From Candidatus Fibrimonadaceae bacterium (GTDB taxonomy: Bacteria > Fibrobacterota > Fibrobacteria > Fibrobacterales > Fibrobacteraceae): 40,772 nt of DNA. The position numbers and the translations under genes are program-made. The stretch covers positions 1-40,772 of the forward strand of contig JAITFP010000051.1 of the NCBI GenBank assembly GCA_031281275.1. Reading direction: 5' to 3'. Below are positions 33,216-40,772 of this stretch, in pieces (within the stretch, counting starts at the first letter, position 1; every line of letters starts with the position of its first letter). Below the pieces are notes generated by a model that saw only the letters and a program-made list of their open reading frames with translations, did no database searches and was not told where the DNA came from.

Positions 33216-34589
33216 TTAATATAGTAAAATATCCGTCACGCACCCATTAATTGCTGCCGCCGCCACCATAGCTGGACTCATCAGCAAGGTTCTCCCCGTT
33301 GGGCTTCCCTGCCTGCCTTTGAAATTCCTGTTGCTGGAACTCGCACTTATTTGCCTGCCCTGCAATTTGTCTGGATTCATGGCGAGGCACAAGGAACAGC
33401 CTGCTTCACGCCATTCTGCTCCCGCTTCTGTGAAAATTTTATCCAAACCAAGAGCTTCGGCTTCTTTTTTTATTTTTTGCGAACCTGGCACAACCCAGAG
33501 TTTTACATTTGAGTTAACCTTTTTGCCCTTCAAAATTTCTGCGGCGGCTTTTAAGTCCCCCAACCTGCCATTTGTGCAACTGCCCACAAATGCAATATCT
33601 ATGGGAATTCCAGCAATGGGTGTTCCACCTTTGAAACCCATATAATCGTAGGCTTCGCCAGTACCCTCTGGGATTTTTTCATTCACCATAACGCTTTGCT
33701 CAGGGGTTATACCCCAAGTTACAAATGGTGCAAGTTTGGTGCAGTCAATTTCAACTTCATCATCATAAACAGCATCGGGGTCGCTTGCAACGCTTTTCCA
33801 GTTTTCAAGGGCTTTGTCCCACGCTTCGCCCTTTGGCGAGTATGGTTTGTCTTTCAAAAAGTCAAAAGTTTTTTGGTCTGGGTTGCAGTAGCCAACTCGC
33901 GCTCCGCCTTCAATGGCAAGGTTGCACAAGGTCATTCTGCCTTCCATATCCATTTCTTCAACAACATTTCCGGCAAATTCATAAGCATAGCCAACGCCTC
34001 CGTTCACGCCGAGTTTGTTTATGTATGCAAGGGCGGCATCTTTTGGAAAAACACCTTTGCCAAGCTTGCCTGTGAATTTAATTCTGCGAACTTTCAAGGG
34101 GCTCATCGCCAGCGTTTGAGTGGCAAGCACATCTGCGACTTGCGAAGAACCTATGCCAAAAGCTATGGAACCAAAAGCTCCGTGAGTTGCCGTGTGGCTA
34201 TCGCCGCAGGCTATTGTCATTCCGGGCTGGGTAACTCCCTCTTCGGGACCAACTATGTGTATAACGCCTTGTTCTTCGGTATCAGGACCAAAAAATCGAA
34301 TGCCAAAATCCTTGCAATTTTGCTCCAAGCGAACAAACATCTCCTCTGCCACTGGGTCTTTGAGCGGTCTGGAACGCTCGCCGCTTGTGGTGGGTATAAT
34401 GTGGTCAACCGTTGCACAAGAGCGATGTGGATAGAGAACGGGCAGCCCATCTTCTCTAATCATTGAAAATGCCTGCGGGCTTGTGACCTCGTGCAGCAAA
34501 TGCAAACCTATAAAAAGCTGATATTGCCCAGAGGGCAATTTGGCAACCGTGTATTTCTCAAAAATTTTCTGATAAAGCGTTTTTCCCAT
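33216..34589 (-). CDS. leuC: 3-isopropylmalate dehydratase large subunit
   Basis: The 457-residue protein isomerises isopropylmalate in leucine synthesis, using a [4Fe-4S] cluster bound by C338 (GSCTNGR), C398 and C401 (AGCSLCL). The aconitase-family blocks [14 protein letters not shown] and [12 protein letters not shown] are present. The enzyme needs the small subunit LeuD, which is not next to it; nor are leuA or leuB. It has its own promoter (TATATT at 34597-34602, 7 nt before ATG) in the 23-nt gap after the cca gene. Confidence 0.95.
   Translation of the reverse strand: MGKTLYQKIFEKYTVAKLPSGQYQLFIGLHLLHEVTSPQAFSMIREDGLPVLYPHRSCATVDHIIPTTSGERSRPLKDPVAEEMFVRLEQNCKDFGIRFFGPDTEEQGVIHIVGPEEGVTQPGMTIACGDSHTATHGAFGSIAFGIGSSQVADVLATQTLAMSPLKVRRIKFTGKLGKGVFPKDAALAYINKLGVNGGVGYAYEFAGNVVEEMDMEGRMTLCNLAIEGGARVGYCNPDQKTFDFLKDKPYSPKGEAWDKALENWKSVASDPDAVYDDEVEIDCTKLAPFVTWGITPEQSVMVNEKIPEGTGEAYDYMGFKGGTPIAGIPIDIAFVGSCTNGRLGDLKAAAEILKGKKVNSNVKLWVVPGSQKIKKEAEALGLDKIFTEAGAEWREAGCSLCLAMNPDKLQGRQISASSSNRNFKGRQGSPTGRTLLMSPAMVAAAAINGCVTDILLY
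33218..33223 (-). promoter_or_regulatory. -10-like hexamer TATATT inside the end of leuC, for the acidic-protein/mltD operon
   Basis: Minus-strand TTTTAC-TATATT encodes the last residues of LeuC and runs into its stop codon. It is 44 nt before ATG 33173 and gives a leader with AGGAGG. Confidence 0.45.
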
Positions 34590-34596
34590 AATGCGT

Positions 34597-34602
34597 AATA
34601 TA
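34597..34602 (-). promoter_or_regulatory. -10-like hexamer TATATT before leuC
   Basis: The hexamer follows a T tract and lies 7 nt before ATG 34589, in the short gap between cca and leuC. Confidence 0.5.
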
Positions 34603-34612
34603 AAAATATCAT

Positions 34613-35836
34613 TTATTGCAAAAATTCTTTTGCCATTTTTTCCGCCTCTTCTCTGCTGCTCACCTCGCCTTCAAGCTGCTTTTCAAAAACACGCTTTATT
34701 ATTTCGCCAACACGCGGACCTTGCTTAAAACCCATATCCAAAAGCATTTTTCCAGTTAAAAAAGGTTCGGGAACTTCTTCCCAAATTCCCATTTTATTGC
34801 CTATTTTTAAAGCATTTTCGTATAAAGTGGTATCATTTTCAATTGAGCTTTTTAAAATTGCAGGGAGTTTCAAGCCGCCTGCTTTTAGTGCACATCTGCG
34901 CAGAGAATTTTTGTTATTCAAATTGAGCAGAGAAAGAGAACTCAGCAGTGCTGGAACTTTTTTTAAGAGAACGTTTATGGGAATCCATTTTTTCAAAAAA
35001 TCAAAAGGTTTTGCATTTGGCAAGCATAAAAGCCCCGCAAACATTATTATTTCTGCCTTTGTGGAATTTAAGCCGCTTTTGTGTTTTGCTATAAAGTCTA
35101 AAATATATCCAAGTTTTGCGTGGTTGTTTTCAATGCCAATTTCAAAAAACATCTTTTGCAAACCAACCTCGCAAAAAATATCAAGCCCATAAGAAGGCTT
35201 AACTCCTTTCAAAAGCCATTTGCGAAATTCCTCCTCTATTCTCTCTCTGGATAAATCATTCAAAGAAAGCGTTTTGCAAAGTTCAATTGTCTCTTTTGCC
35301 GCTTTTAGTTCAAAGCGTGCCGCAAACTGAACTGCCCTAAGCACTCTGAGCGAATCCTCAGCAAAAGCCTCGCTAACGTGCCTCAAAATTTTGCTCTCCA
35401 AATCTTTGCTGCCATTATAAGGGTCTATCAATTCCAAATTAGGAAGTTCCATGCCCATTGCATTGATTGTAAAATCCCTGCGTTTTGCTGCTTCTTCAAA
35501 ACTTAAATTCGGATCAGTTTGAACATCAAACGCCCTGTGTCCGCTTCCTGTTTTACTTTCTGTTCTTGGAAAAGAAAAATCGTAGTGAATATTTTGCCGT
35601 GATAGATGCACAACGCCAAAAGCTTTTCCGATTAAATTAGGCTTGCCGTATTTTGAAAGAATGGAGAGCAATTTTTCCTGACCAATTTTATAAACCTCTA
35701 TATCAAAATCGCGAATCTCATCGTGAGTGCCAAGCAAAGAATCTCGCACAAATCCACCAACCAAAAAAGCCTGCCCACCTTCGGAGCGAATGTCCTCTGC
35801 TATTTGCAAAAGTCTTTTGGGAACTAGATTGTTCAT
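34613..35836 (-). CDS. cca: CCA-adding enzyme / poly(A) polymerase family
   Basis: The 407-residue protein belongs to the class II tRNA nucleotidyltransferases. The head domain carries the GG motif and metal-binding acids ([12 protein letters not shown], then D43 and D45 in RDFDIEVY), followed by RRDFTINAM and [13 protein letters not shown], which recognise the tRNA and incoming nucleotide. It adds or repairs the 3' CCA of tRNAs. This fits the tRNA-Phe in this window, which has no encoded CCA. Poly(A) polymerase activity cannot be excluded by sequence. It starts 9 nt after a TAAATT hexamer. Confidence 0.9.
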   Translation of the reverse strand: MNNLVPKRLLQIAEDIRSEGGQAFLVGGFVRDSLLGTHDEIRDFDIEVYKIGQEKLLSILSKYGKPNLIGKAFGVVHLSRQNIHYDFSFPRTESKTGSGHRAFDVQTDPNLSFEEAAKRRDFTINAMGMELPNLELIDPYNGSKDLESKILRHVSEAFAEDSLRVLRAVQFAARFELKAAKETIELCKTLSLNDLSRERIEEEFRKWLLKGVKPSYGLDIFCEVGLQKMFFEIGIENNHAKLGYILDFIAKHKSGLNSTKAEIIMFAGLLCLPNAKPFDFLKKWIPINVLLKKVPALLSSLSLLNLNNKNSLRRCALKAGGLKLPAILKSSIENDTTLYENALKIGNKMGIWEEVPEPFLTGKMLLDMGFKQGPRVGEIIKRVFEKQLEGEVSSREEAEKMAKEFLQ

Positions 35837-35845
35837 GGTGAGGTT

Positions 35846-35851
35846 AATTTA
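35846..35851 (-). promoter_or_regulatory. -10-like hexamer TAAATT before cca
   Basis: Minus-strand hexamer followed by 9 nt and ATG 35836; the divergent hexamer for 35876 is 12 nt away. Confidence 0.5.
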
Positions 35852-35863
35852 GATAATTTTTTC

Positions 35864-35869
35864 TAAATT
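35864..35869 (+). promoter_or_regulatory. -10-like hexamer TAAATT before the 19-codon ORF
   Basis: TTTTTTC-TAAATT followed by 6 nt and ATG 35876 is nearly identical in form to the DUF3450 promoter at 7658-7663. Confidence 0.45.
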
Positions 35870-35875
35870 ATCTCT

Positions 35876-35935
35876 ATGAACAAAAACATCACCATAAAAA
35901 AATCTCACCCGCAAAACACGAGTATCATCACCTGA
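35876..35935 (+). CDS. Candidate 19-residue micro-ORF or gene remnant
   Basis: The ORF (MNKNITIKKSHPQNTSIIT) begins 6 nt after a full-strength TAAATT element and ends in TGA 35933. Its last 31 nt overlap the end of the convergent transporter gene. It may be a true small gene, the leftover 5' end of a lost gene, or the visible part of an antisense transcript into the transporter gene. It resembles no family I know. Confidence 0.3.
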   Translation: MNKNITIKKSHPQNTSIIT

Positions 35936-37563
35936 GCCGAGAGTATTCGCAAAAACATTGTTAGTGGATATACAGTAGAATAGCCAACCGCAGGGGCATC
36001 GCTTGCGGCAACGGAGTTGGAATATACGAGCAACGGCGGATTTGTGCGACTGCCGGATAGAACGCCCATCAAAGTTAGGAAATTAAATTTAGCAAATTTT
36101 ATGGCAACAAATCCAACTATAATCAAAGGGAGCATAGTTATCAAAAATCCACAAAAGAGCCACAGCAAACCGCTTTTAGAAGTTATCGATTCTACAAATT
36201 GAGCGCCTGCGCCAATGCCAACGCTTGCCAAAAACAAGCAAATGCCCATTTCCCTAATCATTAAGTTCGCACTCTGCGTGGTATAAGTAATTAGTTTTAA
36301 TTTGTAGCCAAAACGTCCTAGCAAAATTGCCACAACCAAGGGACCCCCCGCAAGGCCTAGCTTAACTGGTATTGGCATATCAGGGAGAGAAATGGGTATG
36401 CTACCTAGCAAAACGCCTAATAAAATTCCCACGAATATTGTGACTATATTAGGTTCGTTCAAGCGTTTCAATGTGTTACCAAGCAAATATTCTGCTTTTT
36501 GAATAGCTTGTATCTCGCCAACAACAGACACTTTGTCACCTATTTGCAAGGTTAAATTCGGGCTGGCAAGCAAATCTATCCCTGAACGGCTAACGCGAGT
36601 TATGCTTATGCCAAAAGCCGCCTGCAAGCTGAGAGAACCCAGAGTTTTGCCGTTTATTTTGTCTTGCGTTATCACTATTTTTCTAGATACTAATTTGTTT
36701 TCCGAGGGTTTCCAATCCTCCTCAATTTCCTTTCCTATAAATACCGTGATTGCTTCTTTATCTGCCGAGGTAGATAAAATTTTAAGCGAATCGTTTAAAT
36801 GCAAAATCTCGCCTGATTGCGGAATGAAATATTCCTCGCCTCGCTTTAGGCGAGAAATTATGAAATCGCGCCCTACCAGTTTTTTTACATCTTCTAAACT
36901 CCTGTTTGCAATAGCGTTGTTGGCGAGCAAAACGGAATATTGCATAGGCTGTTCGCTTGAACTGCCAGCATTTTCTATTTTTTTCGCTTCATTTTCCGCA
37001 TTTATTTTAAAAATAATCCTCAAAAAAACCAAAGGCGGTATAGCCGCAACAATTCCAATAGGATAAGCCACCGCAGAGCCCAAAGCAATGGGTTCATTCA
37101 TTGACAGTTGGCGCATTGCCTCTTGCGCAGCACCAAGCGATGGAATGTTTAGTGTTGCTCCTGTTAAAATACCTACCATCATTGCTATTGAAACGTGGGA
37201 AGAAAAAATATAGTAGAGAATTATTGTAACTATTATGTCTAAACACACAACAGAAACAGCCACTATGTTAAACTGCAATCCATCTTTTTTAAATGAGGAG
37301 AAAAACGAGGGACCCACTTGCAAGCCAACGGCAAACACAAACAGTATAAGCCCAAAATCCTTTATGAAACCCAGCAGAGTCTCATTAACAGACAATCCAA
37401 AATGCCCACAAGCAAGACCTACGAACAGTACAAAGGCAATACCGAGCGAAACCCCGAATATTTTGATTTTGCCCAGACTCATGCCCAACGCAATCACAAA
37501 TGCAAAAATTAAAACGGTGTGTGCAATGCCATCGTTCATTAAAAGTGAGAGAAACCAATCCAT
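35905..37563 (-). CDS. AspT/YidE-family transporter with RCK_C domains
   Basis: The 552-residue inner-membrane protein has two sets of about five helices separated by a hydrophilic centre (about residues 195-375) with two RCK_C-like regulatory domains (SLEDVKKLVGRDFIISRLKR and LGSLSLQAAFGISITRVSRS). The duplicated membrane blocks (GLILFVFAVGLQVGPSFFSS; ANLMIREMGICLFLASVGIG) and GILTGATLNIPSLGAA / GVLSGSRTNPPLLVYS are typical of the aspartate:alanine exchanger superfamily. The substrate is unknown. A ribosome site (GAGG) lies in the 23-nt leader after TATATT 37587-37592. Confidence 0.9.
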   Translation of the reverse strand: MDWFLSLLMNDGIAHTVLIFAFVIALGMSLGKIKIFGVSLGIAFVLFVGLACGHFGLSVNETLLGFIKDFGLILFVFAVGLQVGPSFFSSFKKDGLQFNIVAVSVVCLDIIVTIILYYIFSSHVSIAMMVGILTGATLNIPSLGAAQEAMRQLSMNEPIALGSAVAYPIGIVAAIPPLVFLRIIFKINAENEAKKIENAGSSSEQPMQYSVLLANNAIANRSLEDVKKLVGRDFIISRLKRGEEYFIPQSGEILHLNDSLKILSTSADKEAITVFIGKEIEEDWKPSENKLVSRKIVITQDKINGKTLGSLSLQAAFGISITRVSRSGIDLLASPNLTLQIGDKVSVVGEIQAIQKAEYLLGNTLKRLNEPNIVTIFVGILLGVLLGSIPISLPDMPIPVKLGLAGGPLVVAILLGRFGYKLKLITYTTQSANLMIREMGICLFLASVGIGAGAQFVESITSKSGLLWLFCGFLITMLPLIIVGFVAIKFAKFNFLTLMGVLSGSRTNPPLLVYSNSVAASDAPAVGYSTVYPLTMFLRILSAQVMILVFCG

Positions 37564-37586
37564 AGCTATACCTCAGAGCTGTCTGC

Positions 37587-37592
37587 AATATA
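37587..37592 (-). promoter_or_regulatory. -10-like hexamer TATATT before the AspT/YidE-type gene
   Basis: Minus-strand TTTTTC-TATATT lies 23 nt before ATG 37563, with GAGG between. This is one of the non-leaderless units. Confidence 0.5.
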
Positions 37593-37600
37593 GAAAAATT

Positions 37601-37606
37601 TATATT
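37601..37606 (+). promoter_or_regulatory. -10-like hexamer TATATT before the FISUMP lipoprotein gene
   Basis: The hexamer is followed by 9 nt and ATG 37616 and overlaps the upstream part of the divergent transporter promoter. Confidence 0.45.
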
Positions 37607-37615
37607 TTCATTTAT

Positions 37616-38272
37616 ATGAATAAATCATTTTTTTACTTAGCCCTTTCAACAATGGTATTTTTTCTCGCCTGTTCTTCACCTAGCGATGAGAATAAACCAT
37701 CGAGTAACATTGTTTATGGTACGCCAGTTACTTATGGTAACGAAACTTACGAGACAGTTGTGATTGGTACGCAAACATGGTTCAAACGTAATTTAAATTA
37801 CAATCCGAATGAGGGTAATTCTTGGTGTTACGGAAACGACGATGCAGAAATTCAAGCTAATTGTCTTAAATATGGCAGATTATATGATTGGGCAACGGCT
37901 ATGACAATATGTCCTCCTGGTTTCCGTATCCCTACTAATGCTGATTGGGATAAATTGATTAACTATGTAGGAGATAGCCTTACAGCTGGTACAAAATTAA
38001 AGACCACTACGGGTTGGGTAAGTTATGGAGGAGAAGGAGGAAATGGTACAGATGATTATGGTTTTTCTGCCTTGCCTGGCGGCTGCCGTGTAATATCCGA
38101 CCCATGGGGCGGTTGTATGAGCACTGGCATAGGCGGTCATTGGTGGAGTGCTGATGAGTACGAAGACAATAACATTGCAGCTTACTATCAAGGCATAGCT
38201 TATTTAGCCTATGTTTATCAGAGCTATCGAGGCAAGGGGTTTGGTTTTTCTGTTCGTTGCCTCAAAAATTGA
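37616..38272 (+). CDS. FISUMP-domain lipoprotein
   Basis: The 218-residue protein starts at ATG 37616; the frame is open upstream, but the lipoprotein signal (MNKSFFYLALSTMVFFLAC) and promoter fix the start. A short linker (SSPSDENKPSS) is followed by one FISUMP domain: YETVVIGTQTWFKRNLNY, YGRLYDWATAMTICPPGFRI, DYGFSALPGGC, GHWWSADE and FSVRCLKN. It is the shortest of the three FISUMP proteins here. The following tRNA gene has its own promoter. Confidence 0.92.
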   Translation: MNKSFFYLALSTMVFFLACSSPSDENKPSSNIVYGTPVTYGNETYETVVIGTQTWFKRNLNYNPNEGNSWCYGNDDAEIQANCLKYGRLYDWATAMTICPPGFRIPTNADWDKLINYVGDSLTAGTKLKTTTGWVSYGGEGGNGTDDYGFSALPGGCRVISDPWGGCMSTGIGGHWWSADEYEDNNIAAYYQGIAYLAYVYQSYRGKGFGFSVRCLKN

Positions 38273-38291
38273 CAAAATCCTCAAATTTTAC

Positions 38292-38297
38292 TATATT
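38292..38297 (+). promoter_or_regulatory. -10-like hexamer TATATT before tRNA-Phe
   Basis: TTTTAC-TATATT ends 9 nt before the mature 5' end of the tRNA. Since tRNA genes need a promoter but no ribosome site, this is good evidence that the recurring element is a transcriptional -10 box. Confidence 0.65.
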
Positions 38298-38306
38298 TAC
38301 ACCCAC

Positions 38307-38379
38307 GGCTCTGTAGCTCAGTTGGTAGAGCGTCGGACTGAAAATCCGTGCGTCAGCAGTTCAAATCTGCTCGGAGCCA
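38307..38379 (+). tRNA. tRNA-Phe (GAA)
   Basis: The 73-nt cloverleaf has acceptor stem GGCTCTG/CGGAGCC (one U-G pair), D-arm GCTC-GAGC, anticodon loop CTGAAAA with anticodon GAA, and T-arm AGCAG-TTCAAAT-CTGCT. The discriminator base is A and CCA is not encoded (the next bases are CTAAAT). The last 19 nt are overlapped on the other strand by the end of the methyltransferase gene. Confidence 0.97.
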
Positions 38380-39563
38380 CTAAATAAAAGCAATCCTTTT
38401 AAATACATTCCCTCTGGGAATGACCCTAGCACTGGGTGGTCTTGTGCCCCCCCAAAGTTTTCCAAAATCTGCACTTGTCGTTTTGCATCAACTGCGGCAT
38501 CTGCCACTATTTTTTTGAATAATTCGGCACTTATATGCCCGCTGCAACTAAATGTGGCAAGCATTCCCCCCGGAGCTAGCAGTTTAATTGCCAGCAGGTT
38601 AATATCTTTATAGCCCTTTGCCGCTTTTTCCACTTGGCTTGAAGATTCCGCAAATTTAGGCGGATCTAGGATTATAAGGTCAAAGGTTTCTCCTTTGTCT
38701 CTGCATTTGCGCAAGTGTGTGAATACATCTGCCTCTTCATATTCAATTTCTGCGTTTTCCAAGCCGTTCAGCGAGGCGTTTCGCTTTGCAAGCTCAAGCG
38801 CAGAGGCAGAAACATCAACTTGCCTAACAAATTTTGAGCCACCCTTAGCGGCAAACAAGCCAAAGCCGCCGGTATAGCAAAAACAGTTCAAAACACGTTT
38901 ATCTTTGGCAAGCTCGCCAATTCTTTTCCTAGCATTTCTCTGGTCTAAATAATAACCAGTTTTATGCCCACTGTGCAAATCAACCAAAATTTTAATCCCA
39001 TTCTCTTCTATTTCAATCGCATTTTGAGGAATTTCCCCCACTAAAACTTTCACCTGCGGCTCCAAGCCCTCTTTTATGCGAACACTGCTATCTGAACGTT
39101 CAATAATCCCTTTGCAATTCGGGAAAATTTCCATTAAACACTCAACCAAAACATCCCTAAAAATTTCCCAACCAGCAGAGAGCAACTGAACACTCAAATA
39201 ACCAGCATAATAATCAATTATGCACCCCGGCAAAAAATCATTTTCCGCATTCACCAAACGAAACGCATTTGCTCCTTTTGGCTCAAAGCCCATAGCCTTG
39301 CGGCTTTCCAAGCATCGTTTCAATTTGCGAACAAAAAAATCCTTATCTATTTTTTCCCTTTCATCAAAGCTCCAAATCCTTACCCTTATCTGTGAATTCG
39401 GCGAATACGCCCCCCAAGCCAAGAAATTCCCATTGCTATCAACAATTTTAACTGTTTCGCCAAGTTTTGGGTTGCCATTTACTTTATCAACTGCACCGCT
39501 GAACACCCAAGGATGGAGGCGTTGCAGAGATTTTTCGCGAGAAGGGAGAAGGGAGATATGCAC
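38361..39563 (-). CDS. rlmI: RlmI-type rRNA cytosine methyltransferase
   Basis: The 400-residue protein has an N-terminal PUA-like RNA-binding domain (REKSLQRLHPWVFSGAVD), an EEHEE-type middle domain, and a class I SAM methyltransferase domain with VLNCFCYTGGFGLFA (SAM binding), LDPPKF and the catalytic-cysteine block FSCSGHIS. E. coli RlmI makes m5C1962 in 23S rRNA. The start is GTG 39563, with AGG 9 nt upstream. The C-terminal residues (GSEQI) and stop codon are encoded by the antisense strand of tRNA-Phe. The gene follows the PIN-type antitoxin gene by 6 nt. Confidence 0.9.
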   Translation of the reverse strand: MHISLLPSREKSLQRLHPWVFSGAVDKVNGNPKLGETVKIVDSNGNFLAWGAYSPNSQIRVRIWSFDEREKIDKDFFVRKLKRCLESRKAMGFEPKGANAFRLVNAENDFLPGCIIDYYAGYLSVQLLSAGWEIFRDVLVECLMEIFPNCKGIIERSDSSVRIKEGLEPQVKVLVGEIPQNAIEIEENGIKILVDLHSGHKTGYYLDQRNARKRIGELAKDKRVLNCFCYTGGFGLFAAKGGSKFVRQVDVSASALELAKRNASLNGLENAEIEYEEADVFTHLRKCRDKGETFDLIILDPPKFAESSSQVEKAAKGYKDINLLAIKLLAPGGMLATFSCSGHISAELFKKIVADAAVDAKRQVQILENFGGAQDHPVLGSFPEGMYLKGLLLFSGSEQI

Positions 39564-39569
39564 TAGTTA

Positions 39570-39758
39570 TCACCTATTCCTCATAGCTGCAGCTTCGGCT
39601 TCCGATACGAATTTAAAACCCATTGCTTCCCATTTAGGTCTTTCTTCTCGCAAATGTGCGTGATATGCTTTTATATCATAGTTGAACCCTTTGAGAATAT
39701 CTTCCCTTATGCGATAGACTTCTTCTACCGGGTCATCTAGTTCCTTATATTCTTCCAT
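39570..39758 (-). CDS. Putative antitoxin partner of the PIN-domain toxin
   Basis: The 62-residue protein starts at ATG 39758, with GAGGAGG 6 nt upstream; the ATG at 39779 lacks such a site. The sequence EVYRIREDILKGFNYDIKAY resembles the small proteins that follow PIN toxins of this subgroup (EEVR-R-E----FNYD-pattern). It overlaps the toxin gene by 14 nt. By family context it would bind and block the toxin. Confidence 0.7.
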   Translation of the reverse strand: MEEYKELDDPVEEVYRIREDILKGFNYDIKAYHAHLREERPKWEAMGFKFVSEAEAAAMRNR

Positions 39759-40254
39759 TTTGTGCCTCCTCTTTTTCAATGTCCATTAACAAGTCTGGCG
39801 TTACCAATTCTGGCAACCATAAATTTCTAGTTCCATTGAATACTGCTATTTTAGAAAATGCAGGTCTTCCCAAATGTGTCATATTCCAACTTATCAAAAA
39901 ATCAATTTTTTCTATAACACATACAGCCAAATGAAAACAATCAGTTTTAGCTCTCTGCGGAATGTTCAAATATCTAAAATACTCTTCGGCGAGTTCATCA
40001 ATATCTTTGTTTGACGGCAGAAGCTGAATATCTTTAATTAATTCCAATCTTCTTCCCGCAGCCTCTTTATCTCCATTCGCACATTCTTTCAAAACATATT
40101 CACTTATATACAAGTCATATTTATGCCGTTCATATTCCCAAAATTCTCTGCTTATTTCTTGGCGGTATAAATTTCTAATATCCCTGCTCGGTTTGGCAGT
40201 GATAACGCTGGGTATGGTGGTTTCTATGTAAACTTTTCTTTTAGCAGATTCCAT
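39745..40254 (-). CDS. PIN-domain (VapC-type) toxin
   Basis: The 169-residue protein has the PIN-domain acidic set in modified form: VYIETTIPS (Glu in place of the usual first Asp), SEYVLKECANGD, and KTDCFHLAVC, followed by FLISWNMTHLGRP, the TWN-x-HL block of a wide PIN subgroup. PIN toxins are Mg-dependent RNases. It is followed by a small overlapping antitoxin gene, giving toxin-first order. ATG 40254 is 7 nt after a TAAATT hexamer. The locus is divergent from a BrnA/RHH-like gene. Confidence 0.8.
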   Translation of the reverse strand: MESAKRKVYIETTIPSVITAKPSRDIRNLYRQEISREFWEYERHKYDLYISEYVLKECANGDKEAAGRRLELIKDIQLLPSNKDIDELAEEYFRYLNIPQRAKTDCFHLAVCVIEKIDFLISWNMTHLGRPAFSKIAVFNGTRNLWLPELVTPDLLMDIEKEEAQNGRI

Positions 40255-40261
40255 AAGAGTT

Positions 40262-40267
40262 AATTTA
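40262..40267 (-). promoter_or_regulatory. -10-like hexamer TAAATT before the PIN toxin gene
   Basis: Minus-strand TTTTC-TAAATT followed by 7 nt and ATG 40254. The TTTTTC-TAATTT for the divergent gene is 11 nt away. Confidence 0.5.
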
Positions 40268-40317
40268 GAAAATTTTTCTAATTTTCCAAAAGATGAAGTT
40301 TGAAAGGAATGCTCAAA

Positions 40318-40548
40318 ATGACTGAGAAACAGAAAAAAATCCTTCGTTCAGGGAAAACACTTGAAAATCCCTTCTACAAGAAATTGACCACTCCAATAAC
40401 CATTCGTGTGCCAAACGAAGTTTTGGATTATTTTAAATCCACTGCGAAAATGTCTAAAACTGAAAATTTGGAGAGATTAATCAATTACAGCCTATTTAAT
40501 GCAATGGAGAAAAAGCTTCCAGAACGGATAGTTAAAAAAGCAATTTAA
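40318..40548 (+). CDS. Small BrnA/ribbon-helix-helix-like protein
   Basis: I choose ATG 40318 (76 residues) because AAGGA lies 9 nt upstream; in-frame starts also exist at 40300 (TTG) and 40309 (ATG). The core PITIRVPNEVLDYFKSTAKM followed by a helix (ENLERLINYSLFNAM) resembles BrnA or CopG-type DNA-binding antitoxins. No BrnT toxin gene is adjacent. It could be an orphan antitoxin or a regulator of the divergent PIN pair. A short ORF at 40293-40325 overlaps its start. Confidence 0.55.
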   Translation: MTEKQKKILRSGKTLENPFYKKLTTPITIRVPNEVLDYFKSTAKMSKTENLERLINYSLFNAMEKKLPERIVKKAI

Positions 40549-40642
40549 TTAAACTTTGGTGCCAAGACCCTCCCCCACAAGCTCTATTTTAACAAAATTT
40601 CCCAATTTTGCAAATTTTTTTCCTCTTTTTCCAAAAAAATTG

Positions 40643-40648
40643 TATATT
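40643..40648 (+). promoter_or_regulatory. -10-like hexamer TATATT before the last gene
   Basis: The hexamer is followed by 11 nt and ATG 40660, without a Shine-Dalgarno site. Confidence 0.45.
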
Positions 40649-40659
40649 TATTACCTAGA

Positions 40660-40772
<113 letters not shown>

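Noticed and set aside
33696-34466. 256-codon plus-strand ORF inside leuC
   Set aside because: Antisense shadow of leuC with no promoter, ribosome site or recognisable domain; leuC is certain.
37235-37615. Upstream in-frame extension of the FISUMP lipoprotein
   Set aside because: The frame is open only because it runs antisense through the transporter gene; the lipoprotein signal and promoter place the start at 37616.

Overview
The window is an AT-rich, densely packed chromosomal segment from a member of the Fibrobacterota, most likely an uncultured relative of Fibrobacter from a plant-fibre-degrading community. Three things support this. There are four FISUMP domains (the Fibrobacter major paralogous domain) in three genes at 6818-7609, 15541-17040 and 37616-38272. 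There is a poly-serine linker of the kind common in Fibrobacter secreted proteins. And there is a 1038-residue secreted glycosidase with tandem N-terminal carbohydrate-binding modules and a GH51-type catalytic domain, matching in size and layout the Fibrobacter endoglucanase F (Cel51A). No rRNA, CRISPR array, prophage or insertion sequence was seen. The last 46 bases are a pure G run, probably a sequencing or assembly artefact.

Layout. 1-3134: the start of a CsgG/LpoB-like exported protein, then an operon for a PASTA membrane protein, a TPR lipoprotein and a LolB-like lipoprotein. 3115-7609: a periplasmic metallo-beta-lactamase-fold enzyme and pgi, a divergent SDR-type dehydrogenase, a 51-residue membrane protein and a FISUMP protein. 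7670-11111: a DUF3450 coiled-coil protein with a VanY-type carboxypeptidase, then an isolated nuoN with a two-TM sensor-like protein. 11122-20923: a GH2-family protein lacking the expected nucleophile, an Mpi-type DNA invertase, a second CsgG/LpoB-like protein joined to a double-FISUMP lipoprotein, Cel51A, and a HigBA-like toxin-antitoxin pair. 20936-31073: a secreted CrtC/Svf1-like lipocalin, ligA, a Mn-type superoxide dismutase, uvrB, a MacB-type permease coupled to a DUF4249-like lipoprotein, a BACON-like lipoprotein and a small CHC2-TOPRIM primase-like protein. 31057-40772: MltD, an acidic 73-residue protein, leuC, a CCA-adding enzyme, an AspT/YidE-type transporter, a FISUMP lipoprotein, tRNA-Phe, an RlmI-type methyltransferase, a PIN-domain toxin-antitoxin pair, a small BrnA/RHH-like protein and the first codons of one more gene.

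The most striking pattern is regulatory. About twenty transcription units carry a hexamer TATATT, TAAATT or TATCTT, usually preceded by a T tract and C, that ends only 6-13 nt before the start codon. The same element sits 9 nt before the mature 5' end of tRNA-Phe, which fits a sigma-70-type -10 box. If so, most first genes here would be leaderless or nearly so, while internal operon genes carry clear Shine-Dalgarno sites. A second unusual signal is a 48-nt element with a 9-nt period, present twice between genes; a related coding version forms the signal peptide of the LolB-like lipoprotein. The preceding gene has a signal peptide built from a G-rich tandem repeat. Together these suggest that short repeats have been recruited as export signals.

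Gene packing is extreme: convergent genes repeatedly overlap at their 3' ends, and the rlmI-like gene ends inside tRNA-Phe on the opposite strand. The tRNA has no encoded CCA, consistent with the nearby CCA-adding enzyme. All assignments come from reading the sequence by eye; no database search or structure prediction was run.
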